64,000 bases of DNA from positions 434,001 through 498,000 of the forward strand of contig JARCOQ010000064.1 in NCBI GenBank assembly GCA_029207755.1, written 5' to 3'. A program made the translations under genes and the position numbers. The notes beneath the pieces are model-generated. The model made no database searches and was not told where the DNA came from. It was given only the letters and a program-made list of their open reading frames with translations. Below are positions 12,960 through 26,779 of the stretch, in pieces; position 1 is the stretch's first letter; each line of letters opens with the position of its first letter. Source of the DNA: Chamaea fasciata (taxonomy: Eukaryota; Chordata; Aves; Passeriformes; Sylviidae).

Positions 12960-15900
12960 CAGGACGCATTCCCTGCTTGTAGGATTCGTGCCCGACCCAA
13001 GCACTACGCTTATGTCTCCAGCATAACTTTGCAACAAAAACAGGGGAAGGCAAACTCTGTGTACGGCCCACGGTATTTTCGAGTGTCTAAAACTCACTAA
13101 CACCACTCGTGTTCCTCTGGCTGCCCAAATCCAGTCCCGTAATGTTGCTGTCTGTCCAGTGTGGGGCTCTGGTTCCATCTCTGAGGTGTGTGATGCATCC
13201 AGCTGGCAGTGCTGACTGACAGCTGGAGTCAGCAGAGGCATGGGTTAGTTACTCTCCATTCCATTGCAAAGGAATTCCTCTGCTGCAGCCAGGTTTCGGA
13301 GGCAATAACTGTCCTGTGCTGCTGATGCACTGCCTTCTCCAGCTTATTTAGTGATCTGTCAAAAAAAAAAAGATCATTTTGCTGATTTGAAAAGCAACAC
13401 GCTGAACAGATCATTCAAGGTAGGAGGCTATTTCACATTTGGGAGAATAAATGTTCTTTCAATGTTGCAGTTCTGAGTAAACTAAATATAAACATGTTTT
13501 CTTCCAGCTAGAAGGAATGTCACTCTCTATTTTCATAGAGTTGATAAGAAGTTGGAAAATAATGTAGTCTCCTAACGTTCAAGGAATGCCAGAAATATGG
13601 CAGGATTTTCTGTGGTTTTTAATGCTCATTTCTAGTGTAACTTGAATGTATTCCAAAATTACATGTTGGTGGTACATTCAGGCCAACATTGAATTGACTG
13701 GATTGTGTTGGTGGGTCCATGTGTAGGTTTTCCATATATTTACATACACCTTTTTCAAGAAGGGAGTTGTATTTTGCATTTCCATATACCTTCTAAAAGA
13801 AGGGAGTTGTATTTTCTGTGACTCCCTGCATAAATTCATAAATCTGGAGATTCTGTAGGGCTTAAAGGACAGTCTGGGGAGCAAAGCCCTCTGAGCCCTG
13901 TGTCTTAGACTAAATTGACCATTAATCCTCCTGGTGTCCATATCTGAGAGCCATACCCTCTGCTTGCTGCAGGTTTGTCACAGCTCTTAGGGGTCACGAT
14001 GGCCTTTGTGATCTGAGTAATGCTGTACTGCTCCTGCCTGCTCACCTCTGCTCAGAGAGGTTCAGTATTTACTAGCTCAACTCTTATGCAGAAATTTACC
14101 AAAAATTAATGTTAATTAACCCCTTCTGATGGGGTTAAATGGAACCATGGGCCTGATGGTACACTTACATTCCTAATGAAAACTAATATTTGTTATCAAT
14201 ATCTTAAGTGTTAGTATTGTTTCTTTCATGTTGGCTATTGGGTTTGTGGGTTTCCTGTTGTTTAAATGACTTCTGCCTTTCAACATTATCAAGGTACATT
14301 AAGGTGTTTTCAAAATTTGTTCCCCCCATTCTTGTTTCTGTATCTTTGAGATAGATATATATAGATATAGATATAGATATAGATATAGATATAGATATAG
14401 ATATAGATATAGATATAGATATATACATTATTGAAACACTCCGTAGTTCCTTAAAAATGCAGCTGCTAATTTCCCATTTTTCCTAAGCAACTGTTAGGAT
14501 TTCCTGAATACATTTGTGAAGCCTGCTTTATGTTAATATTTCCAATTTTTCTTTTTCTTAGTGTATTTTCGTTTTGATTTGTTTGCTGTGTCACCTAATT
14601 TACAAGAGCATTCACATTCAATATCCATAATTTTTGTGCCATTTTTTGTGTTTGTTAAATTGCACAGTTAACCTAAGAGAGAGAGAAAAATATTGCATGT
14701 AGGCCTGGCAGGCTAAGTTTTAGTTGTACATTTGTATCCATGTGTTTGCCATAGTTTTTTTTTTGCATTTGAAATATTCTGTCTATGCATTTAAATATTC
14801 TTTTAATGTGAGTTTAAAGGGATTGAATAGAAAGATGAAACTGAGATCACTACACAGTCTTGATGCTGAAATCAGTCCTTTTTAGTCTAAATAATATAAG
14901 TGTGTAATATAAATGATACTTTCTTAGGAAGTTGTAGAAAAAAGCAGATAAATAATTCCTTTTAATGGTGGAGTTCTTCAAAACAGAATCAGAAATACTG
15001 CTTACTGTGTGCTTTCCTTAAAAGGTCTTTACATGAGGTAGCAGGAATAGGCATCAAGAATCCAAGCTTCTGGAATGTAAATTTCTTGAGTGTGTTTTGA
15101 AATATTTTATGGAGTGGGTTTCTGTTATCTTGCATCTATCTGGGAGCATATGAAAGTCGTACACCCTTACTAATAGAAGGTAAAAAATAAAGGGTAGTTT
15201 TTTAGCGGCCCATCTCCATGGTGTTGTCACAAGGTGCAGCAGTCCGTACCTTAGCAATGTGCTGAGGAACAAAAATGTTCTATTTGAGCGTGTACAGTAA
15301 TTTAAATGCTCTTCTCTCTGAATTGTCTCCTCAGCTGGTTAAGGTTATGTTGGAAACTGTTGGAAGGTGTTATTTTCTTTGTTGTACCCCGAAAGGAACA
15401 CTTTATAGATCACTTGTGTTACCAAAACCACGTCTAACTGAAGGTATGTGTATCTCTATTCTCCAGCAAGCAGGAAAAACGGGCATTTTCTTTTCTCGTG
15501 CAACTGATGAGCAAAAAGAGTACGTGAAAAGGACTGAGGAGGGTGGTATTTGTTTGGCTCAGGTTTCTTCAGTGTGACATTAGGGGACACTTGCCAGCCT
15601 TGGGGTCTTATGTATGAAATTTATTGCACTTAATTGATTTTGTCCAAGACAATAGTCTGCTTCAATTGAAAAGTTTTACATCTGAATACCAGTAGCTTTG
15701 CAGCTGATCTGATCCTAACATTAACTCTGGGGAGAAATTCAGTCTAGGGAGAGCATTTCTGTATTTTGGATGCTGTGCTTTGAAAGTTTGGACGTGTAAT
15801 CTTAACAAAATGATGGAGAAAGAACTTTAGAAAGTCTGCACTGCATAAGCCATTGAAATGTACTCTTAAATGTCAGTTCAGGGGTGAAATTCTCTGCTCT

Positions 15901-18900
15901 GTTTGGCATTTATCCTAGGCTACCTATGTCCTGTGCTATCAAGCTGTACTGAAGGGGCTGCCTCACAAGAATTTTGGATATTAGTTGTTTATATCCATTG
16001 TGGTAATGGCTGATGTGTTTTCCAGATCAGCCACTAGAAGGTGTGAAAGTTGTAAACTGATGAGCACAGAGAGGGTCTGACAGTTTGTCCTGCAGAAGGC
16101 AGTGATACATCTGTCCTCAAGCAAATGCTGCATAATCCATACAATTTATTAGTGAATCATGCCTTGAGCTTGGGAATTTCACAGGAGCGGAGCTATTCAG
16201 GGGTCTGACATGTCCATCCAGTGTTTGTGGAGAGTCTCTTTGCATCCTCAGCAACCCCATCCATGCTTGTCCAGCCTCCTCCTTCCTCCAAAGCAGGGAA
16301 GAGATCTCTGAACCCATTGCTGCAGGAATTTACCCCGTTTGATTTATGATGGAAGCAAGCTCAGGTCTGTCAGAAGATCTACTTTCATCCCTAAAATGTG
16401 GGAGTGAGGGAAATGTGATTAGGAACATTACCTGCCCTCAGACAAAACTAATTGTGTCTAATGTTTGCTAATACTTAATGGCACTTTTCAGCAGTCAAAC
16501 TTGAATGAGTTGATGATTGCTTAATGTACTTTGTGTAGAAAAGCTGTCAGTGGCCAGCGCAGGAGATGGGAATTACGTGGTCAAGGACTTGTACAGTAGG
16601 AATAGAACATGTGGAGAGTGTGATTGATAACTGGCTAGCTGCAAAAGGTCACGTAGACATGAGAGAGCTTTGCTGAGCATGCAGGCACTCTCATGAGAAC
16701 CAGCAAGGCGGCAAGCTTCGCATGTCCTTGAGCACAGCTGGGATACGAGCCTGGATTGTTAGGCCTTGTAGCTGAAAGATATGAGGGAGAAGCACGGTAA
16801 AACAAAAACTTACTCAAACTATGTAACCACAAAGAAATGTAGAAAGAGGCGTAGCTGACTTTTAGTCTGAGCACCAATCCTGAGCTTAACTTTTGCAATA
16901 TGCATGAGCTTATTAGTGTTATTATTAAAAGCATTGTGTGAATTATCAATAAACGAGATTTGCCGATCACTCATATTGAGTGCCACATTTCTCCCGCTGC
17001 AGATTTCCCACAAGAACGGACTTTCCAGTTCTTAAAACCTTCTTAGTAGGAGGTGTGATGGTGCACTTTGACTAAATTGTGGTCAATTCTGTCTCCTAAT
17101 AGCTGGCATCTTCAGATTCTACCGGCGGTGTTGGGAATGTCTTTTCAAGAGTTGAGAAGGAAAGTTTCTTTTAAGGATTCTGATCTTCCAGTGTGATGCG
17201 TGGATACCAGTCAACATGTAGACAGATGACAGGCACAGACAGTATTCTTGGCAATTGCTTAGAAAATAAACAAAACATCAGGCAGTAGAATAATCCTGAC
17301 AACAAGGAGGATAACAGTAACTTTTCCAAGGGACAAATGTCAATGTCACTTTCAGTTACATTGCAGGAAAAAATGGTAAAAGAAGTGGGTGTGACCCAGA
17401 ATTCCCACAGCCAAGAGGATATGTGAGTACCAGTTTGGCTGAAATGACTGTTGCTTGTCATTCCCCAGTGACAGTTTGGAGAAGTCATCACAGGCTCTTT
17501 TAATTGATGAATACTGATGTGTATAAGTCAGGTGTTGGTATATGTATTTTCACATCCTTTTTTTTGCTTTTTCCATGGTGCAGCAGGTAATCTCAGAACA
17601 GCAGTGGCTGTGCTGAAGCAATATAAATAGTAATCTCTGATTTTTTCCAATGATGTTTGATTGCCAAGTGATATCCTCAGCAAAGTTGGTCAGACCCTCT
17701 CAGTCCTACTCCTTGTAGCTACTGAGTACTGAGATTGTGGAAGGCCTTACTGAAGCCGACAGAAGTAATTTTCATTGCCTTCAGTGACTTTTAAATTGGG
17801 CTGAAAGTGCTGGTTGGTCTCAAAAATACTTTGTGAGCTTTGATCTAATGAGTGGAGACCAGTGGTAAATCAAAATGGAAGGAAGAGCTTTGTGGGCAAA
17901 ATGCAGTATAGGTTAATTTGCTTTTTCAAATTCTAATTTATTTAAATTTTACGTCAGAAGTTGTGGAGGTCTAAATCCCTACTACCACCTTAAGGCATCT
18001 CTGCCTCATCATTGCTTAAGACACTGACTGAATGCACATAGTTTAATTTAAAGTTGATTGCATTTAACAACAGAATTTTTTAAAGCCTTTAGTCATGTAA
18101 TAATGGTAGATAGCGCTTAATTTAGTCAAGAATGACCCGATACAGTTATCTATCATTTACATTAGCAATGTTGAACCGACAGTAAATTCAATAATTCTTC
18201 AATTTTATGCTCTTAACATTTAAAAACCTAAATCCACTTTAAATCAATTTGCATTGTTTTGAGGATGGGATTCTTAATGTTAAGCTCCTATTAAATCCGC
18301 ATTTTCTCTACTGTAAGGTTGCTTTGAATTTTTTTGTCATGTTTTTGTGGAATGTTGGTCTTAAGCAGTTTTTGTGGGTTTGTCTGTGACTTAAGGAGCT
18401 CTCTATTGGATACTGATCTATGCAGTTGAAATAGAACACTGGAAAAACATGATTTATAACAAGTGTTCTCATAGCAGACCAGGAGGTTGGGTTGATATTT
18501 CTTCTTCTTCCATCAAGGAACACCCACGGCTGTGGGCTATAATTTATAACAACAGTGTTGCTTTGGTCGGTTTTGGTTACTGTGGGCTTGTTTTCAGGAA
18601 TGATGAGTATGTAGTTATCCCATCTTGAAAGAAATACATAGCACATGTGCTTGTTTGGATTAATTAGTATGGTTTTATATCACAGTTGATAGAAAGCTGG
18701 AAGAAAAGCCCAAGAATAAAGGAATAAAGGAGGCCAACCAAATAACTGAGGGTTGTGACTGTGGTTAAAGTCCCTTATGAATTCTGAGTGCTCCAGCACA
18801 GGTTTTCTGTGAGTCACTCTTTGAAGCTGCATTATCATTTTGTTATATATATTCCAATATATGTAAGTCCTGTCAGACCCTAGAGAGAACACTTGCAGTG

Positions 18901-21290
18901 AGTAATTTCAGGTCTGAGTGCCACAAGCAGGCTGCTGAGAAAGCTGGCCCAGCCTTTTTTTTTTCTTGGTGGTTCTGATGGTTTGAGCTGCAAGTTCACT
19001 CAGCTGAGCTGCTCTGTGCTCCAGCTCTGTTTCTTTAGTGATGCTGCAATACTTGCTGCACGGCAACTCAGTTGGAAAACAAAGAAATTAATGATACAGA
19101 CAGAAGATCTGTTCCCAAAGCAGGGTGAAATTCTGGTGGAAGGGCTTCTGCTGCTTGAATTTTAAACACTGTGCTGTGAAACCTCTCACGTCATCTGTGG
19201 GTTAGTGGTTTTATCACCTGGGATAGTCCATCCAGGCCCTGTTGATGCAAACGTGCTTTTCACTGGTGCTGCTCCCTATTTTGGAGAATATCTGAAAATA
19301 AGGGGTGAGCAAGTACTGAAAATTTCCATTTTTGCTCCTATTTACACACTTGCCTGCTGTTTTAATTTTGAAGTAGGGTGTCAGATAGAATCTGTCTAAT
19401 GGCAGCGGTGTAAAAAGCATGCCTTCAGTTCCAAACTGAAACCCCTTGCAATCAGCAGATGTCCCAGCTCAAGGAAAATGGCTTGCAAGCCCAAAACATT
19501 CACTTTCCCTGCCTCATTTCTTATGGTCTTACCAAGGAAACAGCAAGACTTGGATTGCGCTTACTCTTTGCAATGAAGAAGTTGTTAATGCTGCGTTTTC
19601 ATGCTCCCATCGTCGTTGTACTCCAAATGTCTGTTCTGTGGAATGGGCAGGATTAGGCTGTTTAAGACAAAGCCACTCCACATTTACAGTGCCTGTAAGG
19701 TCCACAGTAAGAGCCCTAAATGGAAGTATCATTTTCAAGATGCCTTCTATTTTACAAGCAGCCAAACAGAAAATGAAACCCTGGGTTGAATTGTAGTCTT
19801 CCTGAAGGAAGTGTCAAAGCCTAACAAGGGAGCTTGACCCAGCTTTGTTCTTGTTGTTCAGTGAAATAAACTTTAATTGTTAATGAATCCAAACACTGTT
19901 AATGAATCCAATACTACTACTTTACTGAGAAAAGCTGTAATTACTGGACAGTCCCCTGATTTTTAGCTGCTGTAAATCACTCTATCTTCACAGAATGGAG
20001 AGGGGCACTTCATTTAACAACACTGAAGAATTAAGACAGGGAAATGGCGTAAAAATCAGAAAGGATCTTAGAATTATAATCAGGGGAAACAGAGTAAAGA
20101 AAAACATGTAAAGTTGGGCGTTGCTTCTGTGTAAAGAGAAGTTGTACATCCGTGTACATGTAGTTGCATTAAGGAAAAGCATTAGTATTCAAGCCGAATG
20201 ATGTCATGGAAAAACCGGATTGTTTTTTTTAAGCATGCAAAACTTCTGTCCGTTGAAAGGGGATAAGAACAGCATATTAATCAATTTCCCTCCTTACCTG
20301 TTGTTTTGTGAAGTAGTTAGGATTGCTGGCATTATCCATCTGGAATTTTATGCCAGTGGCAGATCCCTGACTGTGATGGTAGAAGGGTAAGGACCTCATC
20401 CAAATGCATCAAGAGGAATAGTGTTTCACTGTGAAACTGCCAAGTATTTCAGACCGGTGCCTAATACGGCAAAAACTTGTTGCAATTATGTGTAAAGTGT
20501 AATTTATCTAATGTAATTATGAGATGTTTAGAGCCAGTCATTTGAAATAGACTCCACTCCTCTGTTAACTTTTGACATTGGAAGGACTGTAATCATATTG
20601 CAGACCATCAGCCCTTGGATTAAAATTTAAACCTACAGTGAGCTTCAAACTGCTTTACATTTACCCTTAGAAGAAAAGGGAGGTTGAATAATTTTTCTTA
20701 CGTTGATTTATCTTAGGAAAATGGGTGTCAAGGTTCTGAATTACAGTAATTATTGTAAGCATGTAAAATATTATCAACTACAAGATACATCTGATGTGGT
20801 GTGGATGGATTAGTGCACATGCTAAGACCAATTTGAGAACATTTCACTTTTTGCTACGTTTGCTAGGGCTAGTTACATCCACTTAAAATACAGATTGGCT
20901 CTAAAATGGCAGCGGTTTGCAGGTCCTAAGTGTTAGGACTTTGGTTAAAGCAAAAGGAACAAAATAATTCTTTTTCTTTTAGCTTGTCATGCAGTTTGTG
21001 CTGAAGCTTTCAGTAGTACTTTATTGTGACAGCTCATTTTCCTTTTCATTTGATGCCCTCATATACACCTTGTCACTCTATTAAACTAGAAAGATTTAGT
21101 TTCTTAAAGAGCCTTCAATGAAGCTGTTATAAAGCCTTTTCTCAAAACAACAAATATGGAGCCTGAACACATGAGATTACATTGTTTTAGTTTATGTTGC
21201 TTTTTTGAGGAAATAAAAACAGGAGAGAGCAAGAGTTTATTGCTTAATAAGTATCAGCTATTATCATAAAAAGGGTTCATAATTTTGAGT
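12960..21290. other. AT-rich intergenic stretch, no supported gene
   Basis: No open frame here shows recognisable motifs or a plausible splice structure. It contains an ATATAG microsatellite (14,351-14,426), a 42-bp-spaced repeat of AGAAGGGAGTTGTATTTT near 13,757 and 13,799, and otherwise ordinary AT-rich sequence. I see no LTR, CR1 tail or RNA gene in it. Confidence 0.55.
14351..14426 (+). repeat. ATATAG microsatellite
   Basis: About twelve near-perfect copies of the hexamer ATATAG. The minus strand reads as an Ile-Ser repeat in an open frame that is not a gene. Confidence 0.95.
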
Positions 21291-21296
21291 TTCATT

Positions 21297-21302
21297 TTTA
21301 TT
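21297..21302 (-). terminator. Candidate poly(A) signal of the MROH-like gene
   Basis: AATAAA on the minus strand, about 140 bp after the stop codon of the MROH-like gene, the first canonical hexamer after it. Confidence 0.5.
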
Positions 21303-21438
21303 TTGACCAGAACACTTTTAGATAATAAATGTTGCAATTGAATCTTGTTTTTTTTTAGGAAGTTGTTAAAACAAGCTAAATGCTTTCCATTTATGGATAA
21401 CAAACAAGCACGGGAGCTTCCCACAGGCATCAGCTGCG

Positions 21439-24400
21439 TCAATCATCAGCTGTGCCTGGAGCTCCGGCTCCTCCGTCTCCAGGCGGTCTCATCTTCTGTG
21501 GCCCCTGAAGGTCTTCTAAGGCCACCGGTTCTTCTGAGCCAGCAGATGACTGCAGTTCTGCAATTCGCTCCTCGAACATCAGCTGGACAAAGAGGCTTAT
21601 CTGGGAGGGGCTGTCGTCGTCTCTCAGGGCCTGAAGAGCTGGAAGAGACAGGCACAGAGCCCCGGTCAGAGCCCGGATGTGCGGGAGTCCAAGGAGACCC
21701 TCCTGCCAAGGGCCATCCGAGCCAGCTCCTGCCGTGGCCACCACAAGAGAGGAGAGAGGGGCCAACGGGATTCGCCGCAAGGTGCTGAACACGAATCGCC
21801 CCACCCGCGTCCCCGAAATCTCTCCGTGTTCTGCGCACGCCAGCCCTTGTCCGCACAGGGAGCCAGGCCCTCCGCAGGCAGGACAGGGATTGCAGCCCCC
21901 TGCGCGAGCATTGCGGCTCCCCCCGGCAGCCCCGCTGAGAACCCGCTGCCCTCACTCACCCTCGCTGAGGGCCTGGAGCTCTTCCTTCTGCCTCCTCAGG
22001 CGCACCCCGGCGATCCCTGGGAACACAGAGCCTGTCAGGGCCCCAGCGGCACGGCGCCCTGCCAGCGGCGCTGCCAGCCCTGTGGCCACACGGCCTCCTG
22101 CCCCGGCAGGGCTCGGCCCGGGCCCTTGCCGCATCCTGCCGCCCAAGGGCACGGCCGCAGAGGGCGGCAGCAGCCCCGAGGGCAGGCGCGGCTCCACGGC
22201 GCCGGGCGCGGATGCCGCTGCCGGGACGGGGGCTGGGGCTGGGGCTGGGGCTGGGAGGGAGCCCGGGCTCGTGGCTCACCGATGAGCTTGATGGCCGCCT
22301 CTCGCAGGGGCTCCTGTGGGTGCTCCAGGTAGGGCAGGGCCAGGCGCAGGTGTTCGGCCGCTCGGCTCTTGTCGTCTGCCAGCTGGAGAGAACGGCAGGA
22401 GGGAGGGAAGGGTTGGCGCGGGCTCAGCCCCTCGGCCGGGCGCTCCCGGCGCCCAGCCCCGGCCTGCGCTGCCCGCACAGCCCCGAGGCCCGGCCAGCGG
22501 GCGCCGGGCTCCGGAGGGGGCGGAGGGCCGGGCGCTGCCCGGGGAGCCGCGGTGCCGCCCCGCCCCGCGGCCCCGCTAGGCCGGCGCTCCGTCGGCGCCC
22601 GACTCGGGGCACAGGAGCCTGGAGAAGAGCCCGCGCGGCCCCACGGAAGGGAGCGGCGTGTGGGGCGCAGGCCGGAGCCCCTGCGTGCGGCGCTGGGCAG
22701 GGGCCACGGCTGCCAGCCCCGCACACCGAGCCCCGCCGTCAGGGGGCTTCTCCAGAGGCCGTCCTTACCACGCACTCGGCGAACTTGAACAGCTTCTCCG
22801 TCTTCAGCACGTGCTGGAGGTCGCTCCTCTTCAGGAAGCCGGCCGCACAATGCAGCGTTTCCCGAGAGGCCTGGGGAGCAGCAGAGACGGGAGCTGGCAG
22901 CGCAGCCCAGCCCAGGGCACGGGCCCTGCGTCCCTGTGCCAGGGCCAGCAGGAGGCTGCGAGCCGGGAGAGGTGCCCGGGCAGGAGGCAGCCGAGCCCCC
23001 TGTCAGGGATGCACCGGCATCACACAACGCCTCACCTTGGCCACGCGCTCGTTCACCTCGTGGCAGTGCAAGTAGAGTGGCAGCAGGCTCTGGCTCACAA
23101 CTGTGTTCAGTGGCTCTTTGCCCTCATCCGCTACCAAGCCCATCACCTTTTGGAAAAGCTGAATGGAGAGCAGCTGCACCTGGCTGTTGTCCTGAAGGAA
23201 AGGAAGCGGAGGAGGCCTCAGCACCAATTTCTCCAGCCCAGCCGGGCAAAAGCCTAAAAATCCCCAGGGCACAAAGTTTCTGGGCAGCAGCTAATGCCCG
23301 TGGCACGCAGAGCCTTACGTTTCCGAAGAGTGACAGGAGGAGGTCGGCTAGCTTCAGGGCAGTGGTCCTGCCGATCACGGAGTCTTTCCGCTGGCACACA
23401 TTGGTGAGCGCAGCGAGGGACATGGCGACCACCTCTCCATCGGCATCACCAAGCCGCTCCAGGAGGCTTGGAAGCAGGCTGCGTACACCTCCGGCCTGTA
23501 TGGAACACAAGGCTGTGCTGGGAAGCCACCAAGAGCTGCAGCGCCAACACCGCCCTGGCTCTGCTAGCCCACCCTGCCACTGCTGGGCCCAGAGGCCAAA
23601 GGCCTGTCCCGAAGCACTCGAGCAGCTGGAGCAGGAGGCAGGAGAGCTGGGAGCAGCTGCCTCAGCTCCTGAAGCCCAGCCAGCCCAAGGGGCTGCTTTC
23701 CCCAGCGCAGCTTCAGCCGCTGCCCCCTTCTCACCATCGAGGGCTCCTCGCTGAGCAGCACAAGGCCTTTGAGCGCCAGGTGACGTCTCTGCCTGCAGGT
23801 GCCCCGCAGGTGCCTTGACATCTCCTCCAGGACACGGCCTGCGCATTCCCTCAGGTCCAGGTACTCGATGACCTGAAAGGCACAGGGCAGTGACAGGTGA
23901 CGCGAACAGCAGGAGCCCAGAAGCGCACAGGGCCGGGCCCAGGCAGCAGCAGCAGCAGCAGCACAGGGCTCGGGCACCGGCCCAGGCAGCTGCAGCTACG
24001 AGAGGGCAGAGGGCTGAGAGGCAGCTGAGCGAGGCAGCGCTGGCTCACCTCCACCAGGAATGCCAGGGAGGGCAGATCCCAGCGTGGCTCCTCCCTGCTT
24101 AGTGGCTGGAGTAGGTAGAAGCCAATGCGGGAACAGGTGTGGCCCAAGTGACGGCGCATCTCCCTGTCAGGGGGAAAAAGGCAGCAAGAGCCTGAGGTGG
24201 GGGGGACAGTCTTCTCCCAGGAGGTCTAACTCACAGGTCCGGTCTTTCCCCAGTATCTCTGGAGGGGGATGTGGGCGCTTTGGGAGGCGGCCCCTTCTGG
24301 GCACCCTCCTCTGCCAGCCTTTTCCAGTTGGCTTGGCCGTCCCTCGGTGACGAGGCCCTCGAGGCCATGAGCACAGGGACTGTGTGGGGCACAGGGGACA

Positions 24401-26429
24401 AATGTGGGAGAGAAGGGGTTCTCACCTGGCCAGCAGACCCACGGCATAGTGCTGGGTGTCAGCACAGAGCAGCGTGTCCCAGCCACGCTTGCGCTCCATA
24501 GCCATCATCTCTGTGTTCCACCACATTTGGCTGAACAGAGCCTTCATGGCCTGCACCGCAAACCTGTGTGCAGAGCAAAACCCAGGTCACACGGCGAGCG
24601 CTGGCGCCGGCCACAAGGACATTGAAAAGACAGGAGGACTGGCACCTGTTGGGGTTGCTGGGAAGGCCGTGTTCCTCCTGGCACGCTCTCCAGAAGTTAG
24701 CAACTTCCACTGGCATCTCTTGTGTGGTGATGACAATGTGGAAGAGGAGAGCAACAAACAGACGGGCTGAATGAAGGAGCACTGCCCTGTGGCATTTGGG
24801 CACCTGGACAGTCAGCCACAGCCCCAGAGTTGCCTGCAAAAGAAGCAGCCCGAGACAGAGCTCAGTGCTAAGATGTCCGTGTGGCAGGGCCCGAGGGGAG
24901 ACGCGGGGGGAGCGACGGGCCTGGAGCCCCCTGAGCCTGCCCTAAGCCAGTGCCTGAGGCAGGGAGAGGACGGAGAGCTGATGGAGAGGCGACCGGGGAG
25001 CGAGCAGAGGCCGGTTCCAGAAGCTCACCGCCAGGGCAAAAACGTCCTCGTCGTCGCCATCGGAGGTGGTCGTTGTATGCAGAGGCCAATCCTCCATCAC
25101 GCGGATGAGTGCTGGCAGCACCTTCTCCGCTGTCACAGCCGACGAGCCTATGGCTCTCCACATGCTTGCAGCAGCTCTGTGGGATTGGAGCTCTGTGTCA
25201 GGGCCGTCTCAGTCACAGTAGCATGCCCTGTGCAGCTGTGGAGGCCCAGGTGACAGAGCCCTGGTGCCCTGAGGGGCAGGGAGGGAGCATGGCAGCAGGC
25301 TGGTGGAACAGAGGGGCCCAAGGGTCCTGGACCGCTCCGCCTGTCTGGCAGAGCCCATTGGACAGGCTCTGCAGGGCAATGGGCCCTAAAGGCTGCTGAG
25401 CCCTGAGCTCTCAAGGCAAGTGGGCCCCATACCTGTCACACGTTGGGGCACAGCGCAGGAGGGTCAGCACAACGTCAGCAGGTTGCTCTTCGGCCAGCTT
25501 CAGAAAGTCCAAGCGCATCCTGGCATCCAAAGTGACACAGGCCGCCAGTCTCTGGTGAAGGTCCTTCACCATGGCTGGCACCTGGAGGAGGCATGGGGAA
25601 GACCTGGAGCGCTGTCCAAGGGAGCAGCTTTCCCCAAGAAGTGCTTCCCCTCCCGCCACACTCTCCTGGCCTCCAAGACTCAGGGTCTCTTTTGTGTTGG
25701 TGTTTCTGAAGGCCACGCACTCAGTCACTGCCATGTCCGTATTTGCTGCGTCATTGATTGCAGCATCCAAGCGCTGAGCCAAATCTGGGCTGACATTGGG
25801 CTCTGCCTGGAGCTCAGTCGGCCTGCGGTCAGGCTCAGCTGTTGCACCGCTTCTGGTCGTCCTACGCCGAATGGTCACGAGCCTCTGGAACATCTGCAGG
25901 AGGGCAAAGGACAGGGAAGAGAGACGCGTTCCATGGAGTGCTCCAAGCGCGGAGCTCGGCCGAGCAGTGACAGCAGGCCCAGCCCAGGCGGGGATGGCTG
26001 CACGTACCTTCAGTGATCTGCGGAAGCGGCCACGGGTGGGCTTCTTCTCCTGTGTCTGCTCCATGGTTGCATCTGGCAAAGAGCGAGCGTAGCCAGAGCT
26101 GAGGGGTTGCAGGAGAGGCCAGAGAAGCCAGCCCTGCTCTCCCCAGGCAGGGACAGCCCCGGGATGCCCCAGGGGATGGAGCACAGCTGCTGCAGGGGCA
26201 GCCTCGGCCCCTCTTCCATCCTGTCAGTGGGCGGAATGGGAACGGGGATGGGATGGGATGGGGCCAAGCTGTCCGCAGCCATCGGCCTTGTGGCCCGGCT
26301 CTGCCACTCACCATCCTGCTGTGGCTGGAACTGCTCCAGCTCTTGAGGGGGTTGTGCTGGAGCATCTCCAGGGCTTGTATTTCTTCTCCCCCAGCAAACT
26401 GTGAAGAGGTCACGAAATCTGCCCGCCAT
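21439..26429 (-). CDS. MROH-like (maestro HEAT-like repeat family) protein, 14-15 exons
   Basis: Exons read from splice sites, 5' to 3': 26,312-26,429; 26,008-26,072; 25,433-25,893 (one long exon, or two if an intron is hidden before 25,581); 25,029-25,176; 24,646-24,833; 24,426-24,563; 24,049-24,163; 23,735-23,872; 23,319-23,495; 23,036-23,191; 22,769-22,870; 22,280-22,382; 21,960-22,016; 21,439-21,638. All phases join and total 2,166 bp (721 residues). The start is MAGRFRDLFT; the end is GAPGTADD and stop. The middle consists of paired amphipathic helices of HEAT type, for example LLPSLLERLGDADGEVVAMS. This exon pattern and helix style match the MROH (MROH2/5/7-like) genes common in birds; molecular role is not established. 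No frameshift or internal stop is seen. The exact family member cannot be named by eye. Confidence 0.85.
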
Positions 26430-26775
26430 GTCAGCGTCTGGCCTCGAGGGCACCTTCAGACAGATGCCTCTGAGGAAACTAGGGAAAACCCTGAGGCAAC
26501 AAGTCGTGCAGTTGTGCCTTGAAGGCACCTGCGACAAAGAAGCCTCAGGAAGGCTGCAGGACAGCAAGTCCTGCACACTGGTCTTGAGGGCTCCTGCCAC
26601 AACGACAGGAGACTCCTTGTGGTGCTTCAGGTCACCAGATCCTGTGGTCTGGCCGCGAGGGCACCGACCGCAGGGTTGGGAGATGCCTCGGGAAAGCTCC
26701 GAGTCACCAAGTCCCGCAGTCTGGCCGCGAGGTCAGCTGCAGGAGCAGCGCTTCGGAAAGGCTCCGGGTCGGGCA
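26411..26775 (-). repeat. Degenerate tandem repeat of about 75-78 bp spanning the MROH-like start
   Basis: Four to five diverged units run head to tail. On the minus strand successive units translate to related strings such as AARLRDLVT, AARPQDLVT and SVQDLLSC, and the unit nearest the gene gives MAGRFRDLFT, the predicted N terminus. The start codon therefore lies within the repeat. Unit borders are approximate. Confidence 0.65.
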
Positions 26776-26779
26776 CAAA

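Larger units (their letters stand above)
11720..12960. promoter_or_regulatory. CpG island
   Basis: Composition switches abruptly from AT-rich to very GC- and CpG-rich near 11,720 and returns to ordinary levels after about 12,960. The island contains exons 2 and 3 of the PIM1-like gene, so it is probably the 5' end and promoter region of that minus-strand gene. I could not fix exon 1: all frames are open and rich in Pro, Arg, Ala and Gly, and a possible donor lies near 12,110. The long open frames here are products of base composition. Confidence 0.8.

Noticed and set aside
11583..13241. Several open frames of 250-440 codons on both strands
   Set aside because: They are a result of extreme GC content in the CpG island, where stop codons are rare. 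Only the PIM1-like exons show real family motifs.
14204..14428. Ile-Ser repeat protein on the minus strand
   Set aside because: It is a translation of the ATATAG microsatellite.
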